Shown: positions 1-7,476, counted from the first letter of the stretch. The stretch: 15,445 nt of DNA from an uncultured Alistipes sp. (GCA_947173915.1 CAMWGZ010000010.1:1-15445), one strand, 5' to 3'. Numbers and translations are program-made. The notes: generated by a model from the letters alone, not told the origin.

Positions 1-400
1 TTTTCTTTTCTCAAAAAAATGCCGTTCCCGCTCTTTTCATGGGGTTTCGCCCGGCGCTCTTCCCCGCCGGCACTCCGATCCGGTCTCCGCCACCGCCCCT
101 CCCGAAGCACCTCTGCCGGGTGGAAATCCGTCCGACAAACGGGATCAATGTTGCGGAAAAGCGCCGCATGCAACACAGAAATACACAGTTATTCAGCACA
201 ATACCCGCATTGTGCGATTTCTTATGAAGAGATCTCACCTACCGGCAACCGAAAGACGACAGGACAGACAAAGGGGTTAAAACTATAAAAGTCATCAAAA
301 GCAGGCAAAAAACAACAAAATCAACGGATTAGATTTCCGAATACGAAAGAGGGGTTCAACGGAAACAAAAAACAATCTATTTCAAACAATTTTTACTTCT
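1..400. other. Non-coding upstream region or leader of the surface lipoprotein gene
   Basis: I see no convincing gene here. The short open frames on both strands have no protein-like composition. The left part (to about 145) is GC-rich. The right part (about 270-400) is strongly A-rich, as is usual just before Bacteroidetes starts. Two inverted repeats stand out. GCACAAT at 196-202 pairs with ATTGTGC at 209-215 across a 6-base loop. GTTGCGG at 150-156 pairs with CCGC/CAAC at 164-174 with a 3-base bulge. No perfect TAnnTTTG promoter element is present. TAGATTTC at 330-337 differs from it at one position and is the best candidate. The T-rich start of the window (1-12) could be the tail of a terminator cut by the edge. 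Confidence 0.5.
196..215. repeat. 7-bp perfect inverted repeat upstream of the lipoprotein gene
   Basis: GCACAAT and ATTGTGC flank a 6-base spacer (ACCCGC). No T-run follows, so this is not an intrinsic terminator. It could be an operator or an RNA hairpin in a long leader; the sequence alone does not decide. Confidence 0.35.
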
Positions 401-3358
401 ATGAAAAAACATCTTATTAAATTGGCGGCATTCTCTCTCCTGGCAGGAACGCCGCTGACATGGATCGGGTGTTCGAACTACGATGACGACATCGACAGTC
501 TGAACAAACGCCTGGACGAGACGAACGCCTCGCTGAGCGAGCTGCGTGCGCTGATCGAAGCCGGCTCCGTCATTACCGACGTACAGAGCACGGAGGGCGG
601 CGTGATCATCAAGCTGAGCAACGGACAGTCCTATACCCTGACCAACGGCCAGGACGGCAAGGACGGCCAGAACGGAGCCGATGCCGCAGTATGGACGATC
701 GGCAAGGACGGCTACTGGTACAAGAACGACGAAAAGACGGAGTTCCTGGCACAAGGCCCCAAAGGCGACAAGGGTGACAAGGGCGATCAGGGCGACAAAG
801 GCGACCAGGGTGCTCCCGGTACTCCCGGTGCTCCCGGTACTCCCGGCACCCCGGGCGAACCGTGCGACTGCGAACCGTTCGACTATTACGTTCCCGGTGC
901 CGACGGTTACTTCGACATCTACAACAACGGCCAGTTCAAGGCGGACACCCAGCTCAAGTGGAAGGCCGACAACAACGGCATTACCGCCCTGCTCAACGGC
1001 AACACGCTCAAACTCTCGGGCGTAGAGGGTGCCGAGGGCGACGTCGAGATCCTGCTGGGTGCCCAGCTCGGCTCGATCGAGTTCGTGCCCGACGTGATGA
1101 GCTCGGAGATCGCCTACCCGACGACCACCGACGAGTTCTTCCACATCGCCACCTACCTCTCGGAGAGCAAGTTCAAATCCAACAAGGAGTTCATTCCCCA
1201 GACCGACTGGGACAAGTCGAACGAGGTCGGGATGGTCTATCGCATGAACCCGACCAATGCCTACGTCGAGAATGCGGCGGCGCTGTTCATCAACCGCGCC
1301 GTTTCGACCCGCGCATTCGCCGGCGACCGCACCGACCTGCTCAACATCCTCGATGAGTCGCTCAGCTACGGCGAGGGCGGCGACATCAAGCTGACGGCCA
1401 CGATCAACGCACGGAACATGTCGGCCAACAAGACCGACATCGCCGCCCTGCAGGTATGGGTCGGACAGAACCCCGTAACGTCGGACTACATCCACGCCAA
1501 ATCGACGGCGATCGACGTGGTGCTGGCCAACACCAAGACCACCGTCTCCGGACAGGCTGCCAAGGAGTTCTACGCCCGCGGCAAGAAGCTCCAGAACAAG
1601 GCCGAGGAGACCGACGCATTCGTGAAGGAATTCGTAGGCAACGTGGGCGCGAAGGAGGCACACTTCGCATTCAAGTACGACAAGGAGATCGACCTGAAAC
1701 CCCTGGTGGCTCTCTACTCGAACACTAAGGTGGCCTACCTGAACAAGCTCGGATTCTCGGGCATGCGCTACGAGTTCTCCCTGCCTGAAAACTACACGGC
1801 CGACGACAACCAGAAGACCAACCAGCAGTGGTTCGTCGAGATGACCGACGGCGTGGTCAAGGCCAACAGAGAGAACCTCGGCGAGACGACCATCACGCCC
1901 GCAATCGGCCGCACCCCGATCGTCCGCGTCGATGCCTTCATGACGAGCAACACCGGCAAGGAGGTCATGGTGGCTTCGGCCTACATCAAGCTCTCGATCG
2001 AGCGCAACGATCCGACGGTCGATCCCGGACAGGATCTGCCCGCACTGAACATCGAGATCGACAAGGCTCTCAACAACAAGGGTTACGGCTACCGCAACCT
2101 CGACGAAGAGTACCTCAGCGTCGCCGAGATGCCCTGGACCGAGATCAACAAGCAGCTCTACGGCCAGCAGGGTCTGACTTCGGAGGACTTCTGGGCGAAC
2201 TACGGCGGCGAGGGCAACACCTACGTCGTGAAGGTGGAGGTTGCAGGCAAGGGTCTGCCGATCTTCCAGCAGGAGCTGACGACCGACACGGAGCACGACA
2301 TTACCGACAACGGTATCCGTCTGCAGGTCAATCTCAACGACAATGCGGAGACCACCTCCAGCATCAAGATCGCCATCAACAACGAGATCAAGACGCAGCA
2401 CACCTACCGCGACGTGAACAAGCAGGGTGCCGAGTACACCGTAACGCTGACGATCAAGGCCGACAACCGCAAGGAGCACAACGACTACGTGCTGACGCAG
2501 AAGTTCTACGTGAAGGACGAGTGCTCGAAGTACACCTTCAACACCCTGTACCACTTCACTCCGGAGACGATCAACAACGTATATGAGGACTTCGACGCAA
2601 ACCGCCTGACGACCGACGATGCCATCGTCGTCAAGGGTCAGCTCAACGACCAGTCGCAGTGGGAGATGTCGTCGGTAATCAGCGAGCACTTCGCCAAGCG
2701 CAACGGCCTGGAGCTCTTCAGCTACTACCAGAACGACCCGACGGCTACGAACGTTGTCGCACTCGACTTCAACTGGAAGGACAACACCGGCGTGAGCGAT
2801 CCCGCACCGAAGCCGATGGACGCAACCTCGAAGATCGCGCTGACGGCAGCCATGGAGGAGAGCTACCTCGTGAAGACCATGATCTGCACGATGGAGCTGG
2901 TCAATGGCGAGAAGTGCCCCTTCAACTACGACATCGTATTCGTCAATCCGTTCATCGCACAGGAGGCCAAGGGCGTAAGTCTGTTCGGCAACGCCGCCGG
3001 CCAGAACACGGCCGAGACCGCCGAGCAGGTAGCGGTTCTCGACAAGGAGCTGGACGAGATCCTGAGCTACAACGGCACGGCTCTGGCGCTGACCGAGAAG
3101 GCGACCGACGTGTACAAGGTGGCCGAGCCGACGGTAGAATACGCATTCGAGCAGACTCCGGCATACAAAGCCTTCATCGCCAACCTCAGCGAAAATTCGA
3201 AGCTGGAAGTAGGCGAAGAGAACGGCGTGATCACCTGGGTAAACGAGGGTGCAACCCTGACCAAGGACTACCGCTTCACGGTCATCGCTACCGTCACATT
3301 CGAAAACCTCTCGGTGGTAACGTGCCGCATCCCGGTTACGCTGACCGCTAAGAAATAA
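401..3358 (+). CDS. Surface lipoprotein with DUF4988-like N-terminus and collagen-like stalk
   Basis: 985 residues. Residues 1-23 are a lipoprotein signal peptide ending in WIG before Cys24. The following SNYDDD resembles the acidic export signal that places Bacteroidetes lipoproteins on the cell surface. Residues about 28-55 form a heptad-like coiled coil. The next part resembles the DUF4988 (PL29-associated) N-terminal domain. Four Gly-X-Y triplets lie at 83-94 and twelve uninterrupted ones at 119-154, first GDK/GDQ-rich and then GAP/GTP-rich, as in collagen-like proteins. Cys155 and Cys157 follow immediately. Residues about 160-985 are a large, probably beta-rich region that I do not recognise; I see no enzyme motif and no type IX secretion C-terminal signal. 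The start is fixed by the signal peptide, and a strong terminator follows the stop. Known from the family: such proteins are cell-surface anchored. Inferred: a trimeric stalk presenting a C-terminal adhesin or glycan-binding part. The ligand is unknown. Confidence 0.85.
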   Translation: MKKHLIKLAAFSLLAGTPLTWIGCSNYDDDIDSLNKRLDETNASLSELRALIEAGSVITDVQSTEGGVIIKLSNGQSYTLTNGQDGKDGQNGADAAVWTIGKDGYWYKNDEKTEFLAQGPKGDKGDKGDQGDKGDQGAPGTPGAPGTPGTPGEPCDCEPFDYYVPGADGYFDIYNNGQFKADTQLKWKADNNGITALLNGNTLKLSGVEGAEGDVEILLGAQLGSIEFVPDVMSSEIAYPTTTDEFFHIATYLSESKFKSNKEFIPQTDWDKSNEVGMVYRMNPTNAYVENAAALFINRAVSTRAFAGDRTDLLNILDESLSYGEGGDIKLTATINARNMSANKTDIAALQVWVGQNPVTSDYIHAKSTAIDVVLANTKTTVSGQAAKEFYARGKKLQNKAEETDAFVKEFVGNVGAKEAHFAFKYDKEIDLKPLVALYSNTKVAYLNKLGFSGMRYEFSLPENYTADDNQKTNQQWFVEMTDGVVKANRENLGETTITPAIGRTPIVRVDAFMTSNTGKEVMVASAYIKLSIERNDPTVDPGQDLPALNIEIDKALNNKGYGYRNLDEEYLSVAEMPWTEINKQLYGQQGLTSEDFWANYGGEGNTYVVKVEVAGKGLPIFQQELTTDTEHDITDNGIRLQVNLNDNAETTSSIKIAINNEIKTQHTYRDVNKQGAEYTVTLTIKADNRKEHNDYVLTQKFYVKDECSKYTFNTLYHFTPETINNVYEDFDANRLTTDDAIVVKGQLNDQSQWEMSSVISEHFAKRNGLELFSYYQNDPTATNVVALDFNWKDNTGVSDPAPKPMDATSKIALTAAMEESYLVKTMICTMELVNGEKCPFNYDIVFVNPFIAQEAKGVSLFGNAAGQNTAETAEQVAVLDKELDEILSYNGTALALTEKATDVYKVAEPTVEYAFEQTPAYKAFIANLSENSKLEVGEENGVITWVNEGATLTKDYRFTVIATVTFENLSVVTCRIPVTLTAKK
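755..862 (+). repeat. Collagen-like coding repeat (12 Gly-X-Y triplets)
   Basis: Every ninth base from 755 starts a Gly codon, giving twelve Gly-X-Y triplets (residues 119-154 of the lipoprotein). Within it an 18-bp unit, GGTGCTCCCGGTACTCCC, occurs twice in perfect tandem at 809-826 and 827-844, followed by a diverged partial copy. Such units can expand or contract by slippage without changing frame. Confidence 0.9.
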
Positions 3359-3385
3359 CGAATACTCTCGTCGATTCGTTATCCC

Positions 3386-3425
3386 GGCCGGCCGCGACTC
3401 ATGCAGTTGCGGCCGGCCTCTTTTT
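3386..3425 (+). terminator. Rho-independent terminator of the lipoprotein gene
   Basis: GGCCGGCCGC (3386-3395) pairs with GCGGCCGGCC (3409-3418). The stem continues inward four more pairs (GACT with AGTT, including one G-U) around the loop CATGC. A TCTTTTT tract follows. It lies about 27 bases after the stop codon. Confidence 0.9.
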
Positions 3426-3536
3426 GCTCCGGTCCGTCCGATCGCGGCAATCCGCCGCCCCGGCCCGGGGTGTCCGGTCCCGGCATAATCAAGCTGACGC
3501 CGGTTTCTGCGTTCGTTCATCCGGCTCGACTTTTCG

Positions 3537-3544
3537 TATCTTTG
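3537..3544 (+). promoter_or_regulatory. Upstream Bacteroidetes -7 promoter element (TATCTTTG)
   Basis: A perfect match to the Bacteroidetes TAnnTTTG -7 consensus, with a T-rich stretch just before it. A transcript from here would run through the hairpins of the composite element before reaching the DUF2723 gene. It may instead be only the left copy of a repeat. Confidence 0.35.
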
Positions 3545-3577
3545 GCTTCGCCTTAGATACTTCGCCTCGGAAAAAAT

Positions 3578-3597
3578 GCAAGCGAGCTTGCTTTTTT
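3578..3597. terminator. Bidirectional terminator-like hairpin inside the composite element
   Basis: A self-complementary GCAAGC/GCTTGC stem is separated by only GA, with T6 on the plus strand and A6 (3571-3576; T6 on the other strand) on the far side. It sits between the two TATCTTTG promoter motifs, so it could stop transcripts from the upstream copy and leave the downstream copy to drive the next gene. Confidence 0.4.
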
Positions 3598-3612
3598 CGC
3601 TCGGCTTATTCG

Positions 3613-3620
3613 TATCTTTG
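3613..3620 (+). promoter_or_regulatory. Bacteroidetes -7 promoter element for the DUF2723 gene (TATCTTTG)
   Basis: A perfect TAnnTTTG match 71 bases before the ATG at 3692, implying a leader of about 65 nt. No clear -33 TTTG is seen at the usual spacing, although TTGC lies at 3588-3591, about 21 bases upstream, within the hairpin. Confidence 0.6.
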
Positions 3621-3691
3621 TCCGCACGAGCGGACGACGCGGCCGAACGCGACCGCGAAGCGCGCCCCGCACAAATTCAGAAACACACGCC

Positions 3692-6600
3692 ATGAACCGA
3701 TTCAAACGTTGGAACAACCTCGTCGGATGGGCGGTCTTCGCCATCGCGGCGCTGACCTACCTGCTGACGATGGAGCCATCCTCCAGTCTGTGGGACTGCT
3801 CCGAATTCATCGCCACCTCCTACAAGCTCGAAGTGGGCCATCCCCCCGGGGCACCCCTCTTCATGCTGCTGGCCCGTCTGGCCACGATGCTCGCCCCCTC
3901 GACGCACTACGTGCCCCACATGGTCAATGCCATGAACTGCCTGGCCAGCGCCTTCTGCATCCTGTTCCTCTTCTGGACGATCACCCACCTGGCGCGCCGC
4001 ATCGTCTGCCGCGAGCAGCAGGAGTTCACGACCGCCGGGATCGTCGCCGTGCTGGGCACGGGCCTGGTCGGCGCGCTGGCCTACACCTTTACCGACACCT
4101 TCTGGTTCTCGGCCGTCGAAGGCGAGGTTTACGCCCTCTCGTCGCTCTTCACGGCGCTGGTGGTCTGGCTCATGCTCAAATGGGAGGATCAGGCCGACCA
4201 GCCGCATGCCGCACGCTGGATCGTGCTGATCGCCTACCTGATGGGACTGTCGATCGGCGTGCACCTGCTCAACCTGCTGACCATTCCCGCCCTAGGACTG
4301 ATCTATTACTTCCGCACCACGGAGCGCATCACGCTGCGGGGCATCGCGCTGAACACCCTCGCCTCGGGTGCCATCCTGCTCTTCATCTACGGCTGCATCT
4401 TCCCCTGGACCGTCCAGGCGGGCGCATGGGTCGATCTGCTGCTGGTCAATGGACTGGGGCTGCCGGTCAATCTGGGCATCACGCTCTTCACGCTGGCGCT
4501 GCTCGCGGCGCTCGGCACGGGAGTCTATCTGAGCCACCGCAAGGGGCGGCGGGTGCTGAACCTGATGCTGCTCTCGACGCTGATGATCGTCATCGGCTTC
4601 TCCTCCTACGCCTCGGTCACGATCCGCGCGGCGGCCAATCCCCCGATGAACAGCAACAACCCCGACAACCCGTTCGCGCTCATCTCGCTGCTCAACCGCG
4701 ACCAGTACGGCGACAAGCCGCTGCTCTACGGCCCCCAGTTCACGGCTCCGGCCGTCGGCTACAAATACCGCGACATCCGCTACCTGGGAGAAGACGGAAA
4801 GTACGAGACCGCCACCCTGATCAACGGCGCGGAGTTCCCGCCCCAGTTCATGCACCTCTTCCCCCGCATGTGGAACTCCCACACCGACCCGGAGAGCTAC
4901 AAGTCGTGGAGCGCCTACCGGACCCGCACCGACTACCGGCGCAACGAGCAGGGAGAGATCGTGCGCGACGCACTGGGCCGCCCCGAAACCGTCGAGGTGC
5001 TCGACTTCGGCCGGCCGGTGGTCTGGGACGACGATCCGCAGTACGAACCGATCGTCATCGTCGAACCGACCTTCCTCGAAAACCTGAACTACTTCTTTAC
5101 CTACCAGCTCAGCCACATGTACTGGCGCTACTTCCTCTGGAATTTCGTGGGGCGCCAGAGCGACATACAGCCCGACGACGCCATCATTACCGACGGCAAC
5201 TGGCTCTCGGGCATCCGCTGGATCGACGAACTCTACCTGGGTCCGCAGACCGATCTGCCGGATGAGATCGCCGGCAACAAGGGACGCAACACCTACTACT
5301 TCCTGCCCTTCCTGCTGGGACTCGTGGGGCTGCTTTACCAGCTCCAGCGCGACCCGCGCAACTTCTCGGTGGTCATGTGGCTCTTCCTCATGATGGGTGT
5401 GGTGCTGGTGCTCTACTTCAACTCCTCGCCCAACGAACCGCGCGAGCGCGACTACATCTACGCCGGCTCGTTCTACGCCTTCTGCATCTGGATCGGAATC
5501 GGGGTGCTGGCCGTGCGCGACCTCATCGTGCGGCTGACCAAACGCCGGGGAGCGGCGGCCCCCATCGCCGCGACGCTTCTCTGCCTGGCCATCCCGGGCA
5601 TCCTCGCCGCCGAGAACTGGGACGACCACGACCGCTCGCACCGCACCATCGCCCGCGACATCGGCTGGAACTACCTCCAGTCGGTGCTCCCGAATGCGAT
5701 CGTCGTCAATTTCGGCGACAACGACACCTTCCCCCTCTGGTTCAACCAGGAGGTCGATGGCGTGCGCACCGACGTGCGCGTGATGAACACCAGCTACCTG
5801 GGGGCCGAGTGGTATATCGACCAAATGAAGGTCCGCTCCAACGAAGCGCCGGGCGTTCCCTTCTCGCTGCCCCGCAGCAAGTATGCCTACACCAACGACG
5901 TGCTGCGCATCGTCGATCAGATCGACCGTCCGATCGATCTGCGCGAAGCGATCGACTTCATCCGCAGCGAGGATCCCCGCACGAAGATCACGATGGCCAG
6001 CGGACGCAAGGCCGACTACCTGCCCGGCCGCCGCTTCTCGCTGCCGGTCGATAAGGAGAACGCCATCGCCAGCGGCATCGTCAAGGAGAAAGACCGTCAT
6101 CTGATGGTCGATACGATCTACTTCGAACTGCCCGACGACTCGATCGACAAGAGCGGGCTGATGCTGCTCGACATGCTGGCCCACTTCGACTGGAAGCGGC
6201 CGATCCACTTCACGCAGGTCTTCATGCTCAGGTCGCTCGGACTGCTGGACTACCTCCAGTTCGACGGCTACTCCTACCGTCTGGTGCCGATCTACACCCC
6301 GCTGACCTCCGCCCGGGAGATCGGGCGGATCGACCCCGACGTGGTGGTGCCGCTGCTGACCGAGACCTTCCGCTACGGCAACCTGGCCGACCCGCGCGTC
6401 TATGTCGATGACTTCATCCATACCACCCTCAACGCGGCCCAGGCCCGCCAGACTTTCGCACGCACGGCCAAGGAGCTGCTGGTGCGCGGCGACACGACGC
6501 AGGCCGTGCGGCTGCTCGACATGGGGCTGGAGAAGCTGCCCGCGGGGCAGATCCGCTACTCCGAGTCGAACACGGTGCCCTTCATCGAGTGCTACTACTA

Positions 6601-6907
6601 CGCCGGCGAGACGGACAAGGGCGATGCCCTGCTGCTCGACTATGCGGACAACCTGATGCAGTACATCGACCACTACCTGCGCTTCGAAGGGATCAAGGGG
6701 GATATGGTTACCGAGACGATCATCGACAAGATGCAGTCGCTCGAACGGCTCTACTACCTGGCCGTCTATGCCGGACGGAAGGAGGCCGTCGCCCGCATCA
6801 ACGACTATTACCGCACGCTCGGTGCCCTGGAGGAGGAGCTGATCCATCCCGACTGGGACCCCTCCGCCGACTCGGTGCAACTACCGGCGGCCGCTTCGCA
6901 CCAATAG
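3692..6907 (+). CDS. DUF2723 family integral membrane protein, predicted GT-C type glycosyltransferase
   Basis: 1071 residues. The N-terminus is a membrane segment (about 11-27), then an early extracytoplasmic loop with SLWDCSEF. Asp35 and Glu38 sit where GT-C glycosyltransferases carry their acidic catalytic motif, and a conserved VGHPPGAPLF stretch follows. More hydrophobic segments cover about residues 78-300, with a second cluster at about 536-640 (including MWLFLMMGVVLVLYF). The C-terminal third is hydrophilic and probably periplasmic; NFGDNDTFPLW begins at Asn673. Known: DUF2723 (Pfam PF11028; CAZy GT117 as I recall) is widespread in Bacteroidetes and related to protein O-mannosyltransferases. 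Inferred: it transfers a sugar from a lipid carrier to envelope proteins or glycans. Donor and acceptor cannot be read from the sequence. It is monocistronic, with its own promoter and terminator. The ATG at 3692 leads directly into the first membrane segment. Confidence 0.9.
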   Translation: MNRFKRWNNLVGWAVFAIAALTYLLTMEPSSSLWDCSEFIATSYKLEVGHPPGAPLFMLLARLATMLAPSTHYVPHMVNAMNCLASAFCILFLFWTITHLARRIVCREQQEFTTAGIVAVLGTGLVGALAYTFTDTFWFSAVEGEVYALSSLFTALVVWLMLKWEDQADQPHAARWIVLIAYLMGLSIGVHLLNLLTIPALGLIYYFRTTERITLRGIALNTLASGAILLFIYGCIFPWTVQAGAWVDLLLVNGLGLPVNLGITLFTLALLAALGTGVYLSHRKGRRVLNLMLLSTLMIVIGFSSYASVTIRAAANPPMNSNNPDNPFALISLLNRDQYGDKPLLYGPQFTAPAVGYKYRDIRYLGEDGKYETATLINGAEFPPQFMHLFPRMWNSHTDPESYKSWSAYRTRTDYRRNEQGEIVRDALGRPETVEVLDFGRPVVWDDDPQYEPIVIVEPTFLENLNYFFTYQLSHMYWRYFLWNFVGRQSDIQPDDAIITDGNWLSGIRWIDELYLGPQTDLPDEIAGNKGRNTYYFLPFLLGLVGLLYQLQRDPRNFSVVMWLFLMMGVVLVLYFNSSPNEPRERDYIYAGSFYAFCIWIGIGVLAVRDLIVRLTKRRGAAAPIAATLLCLAIPGILAAENWDDHDRSHRTIARDIGWNYLQSVLPNAIVVNFGDNDTFPLWFNQEVDGVRTDVRVMNTSYLGAEWYIDQMKVRSNEAPGVPFSLPRSKYAYTNDVLRIVDQIDRPIDLREAIDFIRSEDPRTKITMASGRKADYLPGRRFSLPVDKENAIASGIVKEKDRHLMVDTIYFELPDDSIDKSGLMLLDMLAHFDWKRPIHFTQVFMLRSLGLLDYLQFDGYSYRLVPIYTPLTSAREIGRIDPDVVVPLLTETFRYGNLADPRVYVDDFIHTTLNAAQARQTFARTAKELLVRGDTTQAVRLLDMGLEKLPAGQIRYSESNTVPFIECYYYAGETDKGDALLLDYADNLMQYIDHYLRFEGIKGDMVTETIIDKMQSLERLYYLAVYAGRKEAVARINDYYRTLGALEEELIHPDWDPSADSVQLPAAASHQ

Positions 6908-6930
6908 CGGGCGAAATTCCGCAAAACGGC

Positions 6931-6973
6931 TTCGGGCCGCGACCTTCTGACGGTTGCGGCCCGAAACTTTTTT
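6931..6973 (+). terminator. Rho-independent terminator of the DUF2723 gene
   Basis: TTCGGGCCGCGACC (6931-6944) pairs with GGTTGCGGCCCGAA (6952-6965) with a single G-U pair and a 7-base loop. T6 follows at 6968-6973. The core closely resembles that of the terminator at 3386-3425. Confidence 0.92.
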
Positions 6974-7065
6974 CCGCACGCACCCGGACTGCGCGGCACG
7001 ACCGCCGCGCCGCCCGAAAAAGCCGCCCGGGAGCCGCTCCCGGAGCAGCAACGGGTCGTTGTTGA

Positions 7066-7073
7066 TAACTTTG
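7066..7073 (+). promoter_or_regulatory. Possible extra -7 element (TAACTTTG) upstream of nrdD
   Basis: Matches TAnnTTTG and lies 55 bases before the better-placed TATCTTTG. A transcript from here would add about 60 nt of GC-poor sequence before the riboswitch. No -33 TTTG is visible, so this is a weak call. Confidence 0.3.
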
Positions 7074-7120
7074 TCGATAAAAACAGCCTTACTTTTTGCC
7101 GGAGGCACCGAATTAACCCC

Positions 7121-7128
7121 TATCTTTG
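7121..7128 (+). promoter_or_regulatory. Promoter of the riboswitch-nrdDG operon (TATCTTTG)
   Basis: A perfect Bacteroidetes -7 element. A TTTTTG tract at 7093-7098 can serve as the -33 TTTG, about 22 bases upstream. Transcription would begin near 7134, right at the 5' edge of the cobalamin aptamer, which supports the assignment. Confidence 0.75.
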
Positions 7129-7135
7129 TTTCCGA

Positions 7136-7306
7136 TACGGGTTCTCCGCACGGTCCGCAGACCGTCGGGATTAAAAGGGAATCCTGTGCGAATCAGGAAC
7201 TATCCCCGTAGCTGTAAGCTCCTTGCCGGTTGTGCATTCTCCGCCACTGGCCCTTTCGGATGCCGGGAAGGCGCACAACATTCGGAGCGAGTCAGAAGAC
7301 CTGCCC
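7136..7306 (+). promoter_or_regulatory. Cobalamin (B12) riboswitch aptamer controlling nrdDG
   Basis: All the conserved blocks are present in order. AAAAGGGAA is at 7173-7181, with the hairpin CCTG/CAGG at 7183-7197. CCCCGTAGCTGTAAGC is at 7204-7219. The B12 box GCCACTG is at 7243-7249, then GGATGCCGGGAAGGC ending at 7272. AGTCAGAAGACCTGCC is at 7290-7305. Internal helices support the fold: GTTGTGC (7229-7235) pairs with GCACAAC (7273-7279), and GCTCC (7218-7222) with GGAGC (7284-7288). Known: such riboswitches lower expression when adenosylcobalamin is bound. Here it precedes a B12-independent class III reductase. No terminator with a T-run lies between aptamer and start codon, so control is probably at translation initiation. 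Confidence 0.95.
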
Positions 7307-7476
7307 GATCGACAAGCGACTTCGCAGCTCTCGGGAGAAGAGCGGCCGGCCGGATTTTCGAAACCCCATCCCGTCGCACCACCGGACGGAGCGGAAAATC
7401 TTCTTCGGCACCCCTCCGCCCGCAGGCGTTGCGAAGCGCCGACACGAACGAGAATCAAATTGAAGAAACGACTACT
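7307..7476 (+). promoter_or_regulatory. Long nrdD leader, candidate riboswitch expression platform
   Basis: 170 nt separate the aptamer from the nrdD start. CCCGA (7304-7308) can pair with TCGGG (7331-7335). The loop holds CAGCT (7325-7329), complementary to AGCTG (7210-7214) in the conserved L5-type loop, so it may be the kissing-loop partner seen in cobalamin riboswitches. Further on, GC-rich inverted segments occur (CGGCCGGCCG near 7343-7352, and CGGAG/CTCCG around 7386-7420). No poly-U terminator is seen, and only a purine-rich GAAGAAACG precedes the ATG. The structural roles are inference. Confidence 0.45.

Larger units (their letters stand above)
3533..3620. repeat. Composite palindromic intergenic element with twin TTCGTATCTTTG motifs
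   Basis: TTCGTATCTTTG occurs at 3533-3544 and again at 3609-3620, exactly 76 bases apart, bounding the element. Inside are two palindromes. GTATCT (3536-3541) pairs with AGATAC (3555-3560), with an inner GGC/GCC pair. GCAAGC (3578-3583) pairs with GCTTGC (3586-3591), preceded by six A and followed by six T, so it looks like a terminator on both strands. From memory, very similar sequences occur between genes in many Bacteroidales genomes, so this may be a dispersed repeat family. That needs a search to confirm. Confidence 0.6.

Noticed and set aside
755..862. A CRISPR-like or other DNA-level array in the repeat region.
   Set aside because: The repeat is in frame, codes for Gly-X-Y triplets and has no spacers.
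377..3520. A 1047-codon open frame antisense to the lipoprotein gene.
   Set aside because: It is in exact codon register with the sense gene. Such frames stay open when the sense gene avoids TTA, CTA and TCA codons, as GC-rich genes do. The protein is low in complexity and unlike any family, while the sense protein has a lipobox and domains.
4292..6880. An 862-codon open frame antisense to the DUF2723 gene.
   Set aside because: Same codon-register artefact; the sense strand encodes clear membrane segments and conserved motifs.
6991..7010. A 7-bp GC-only inverted repeat (GCGCGGC/GCCGCGC) after the DUF2723 terminator.
   Set aside because: Short and GC-only in a GC-rich stretch with no T-run; easily chance.
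7126..7476. An N-terminal extension of NrdD by 117 residues.
   Set aside because: It translates the cobalamin riboswitch; the ATP-cone begins at the ATG at 7477.
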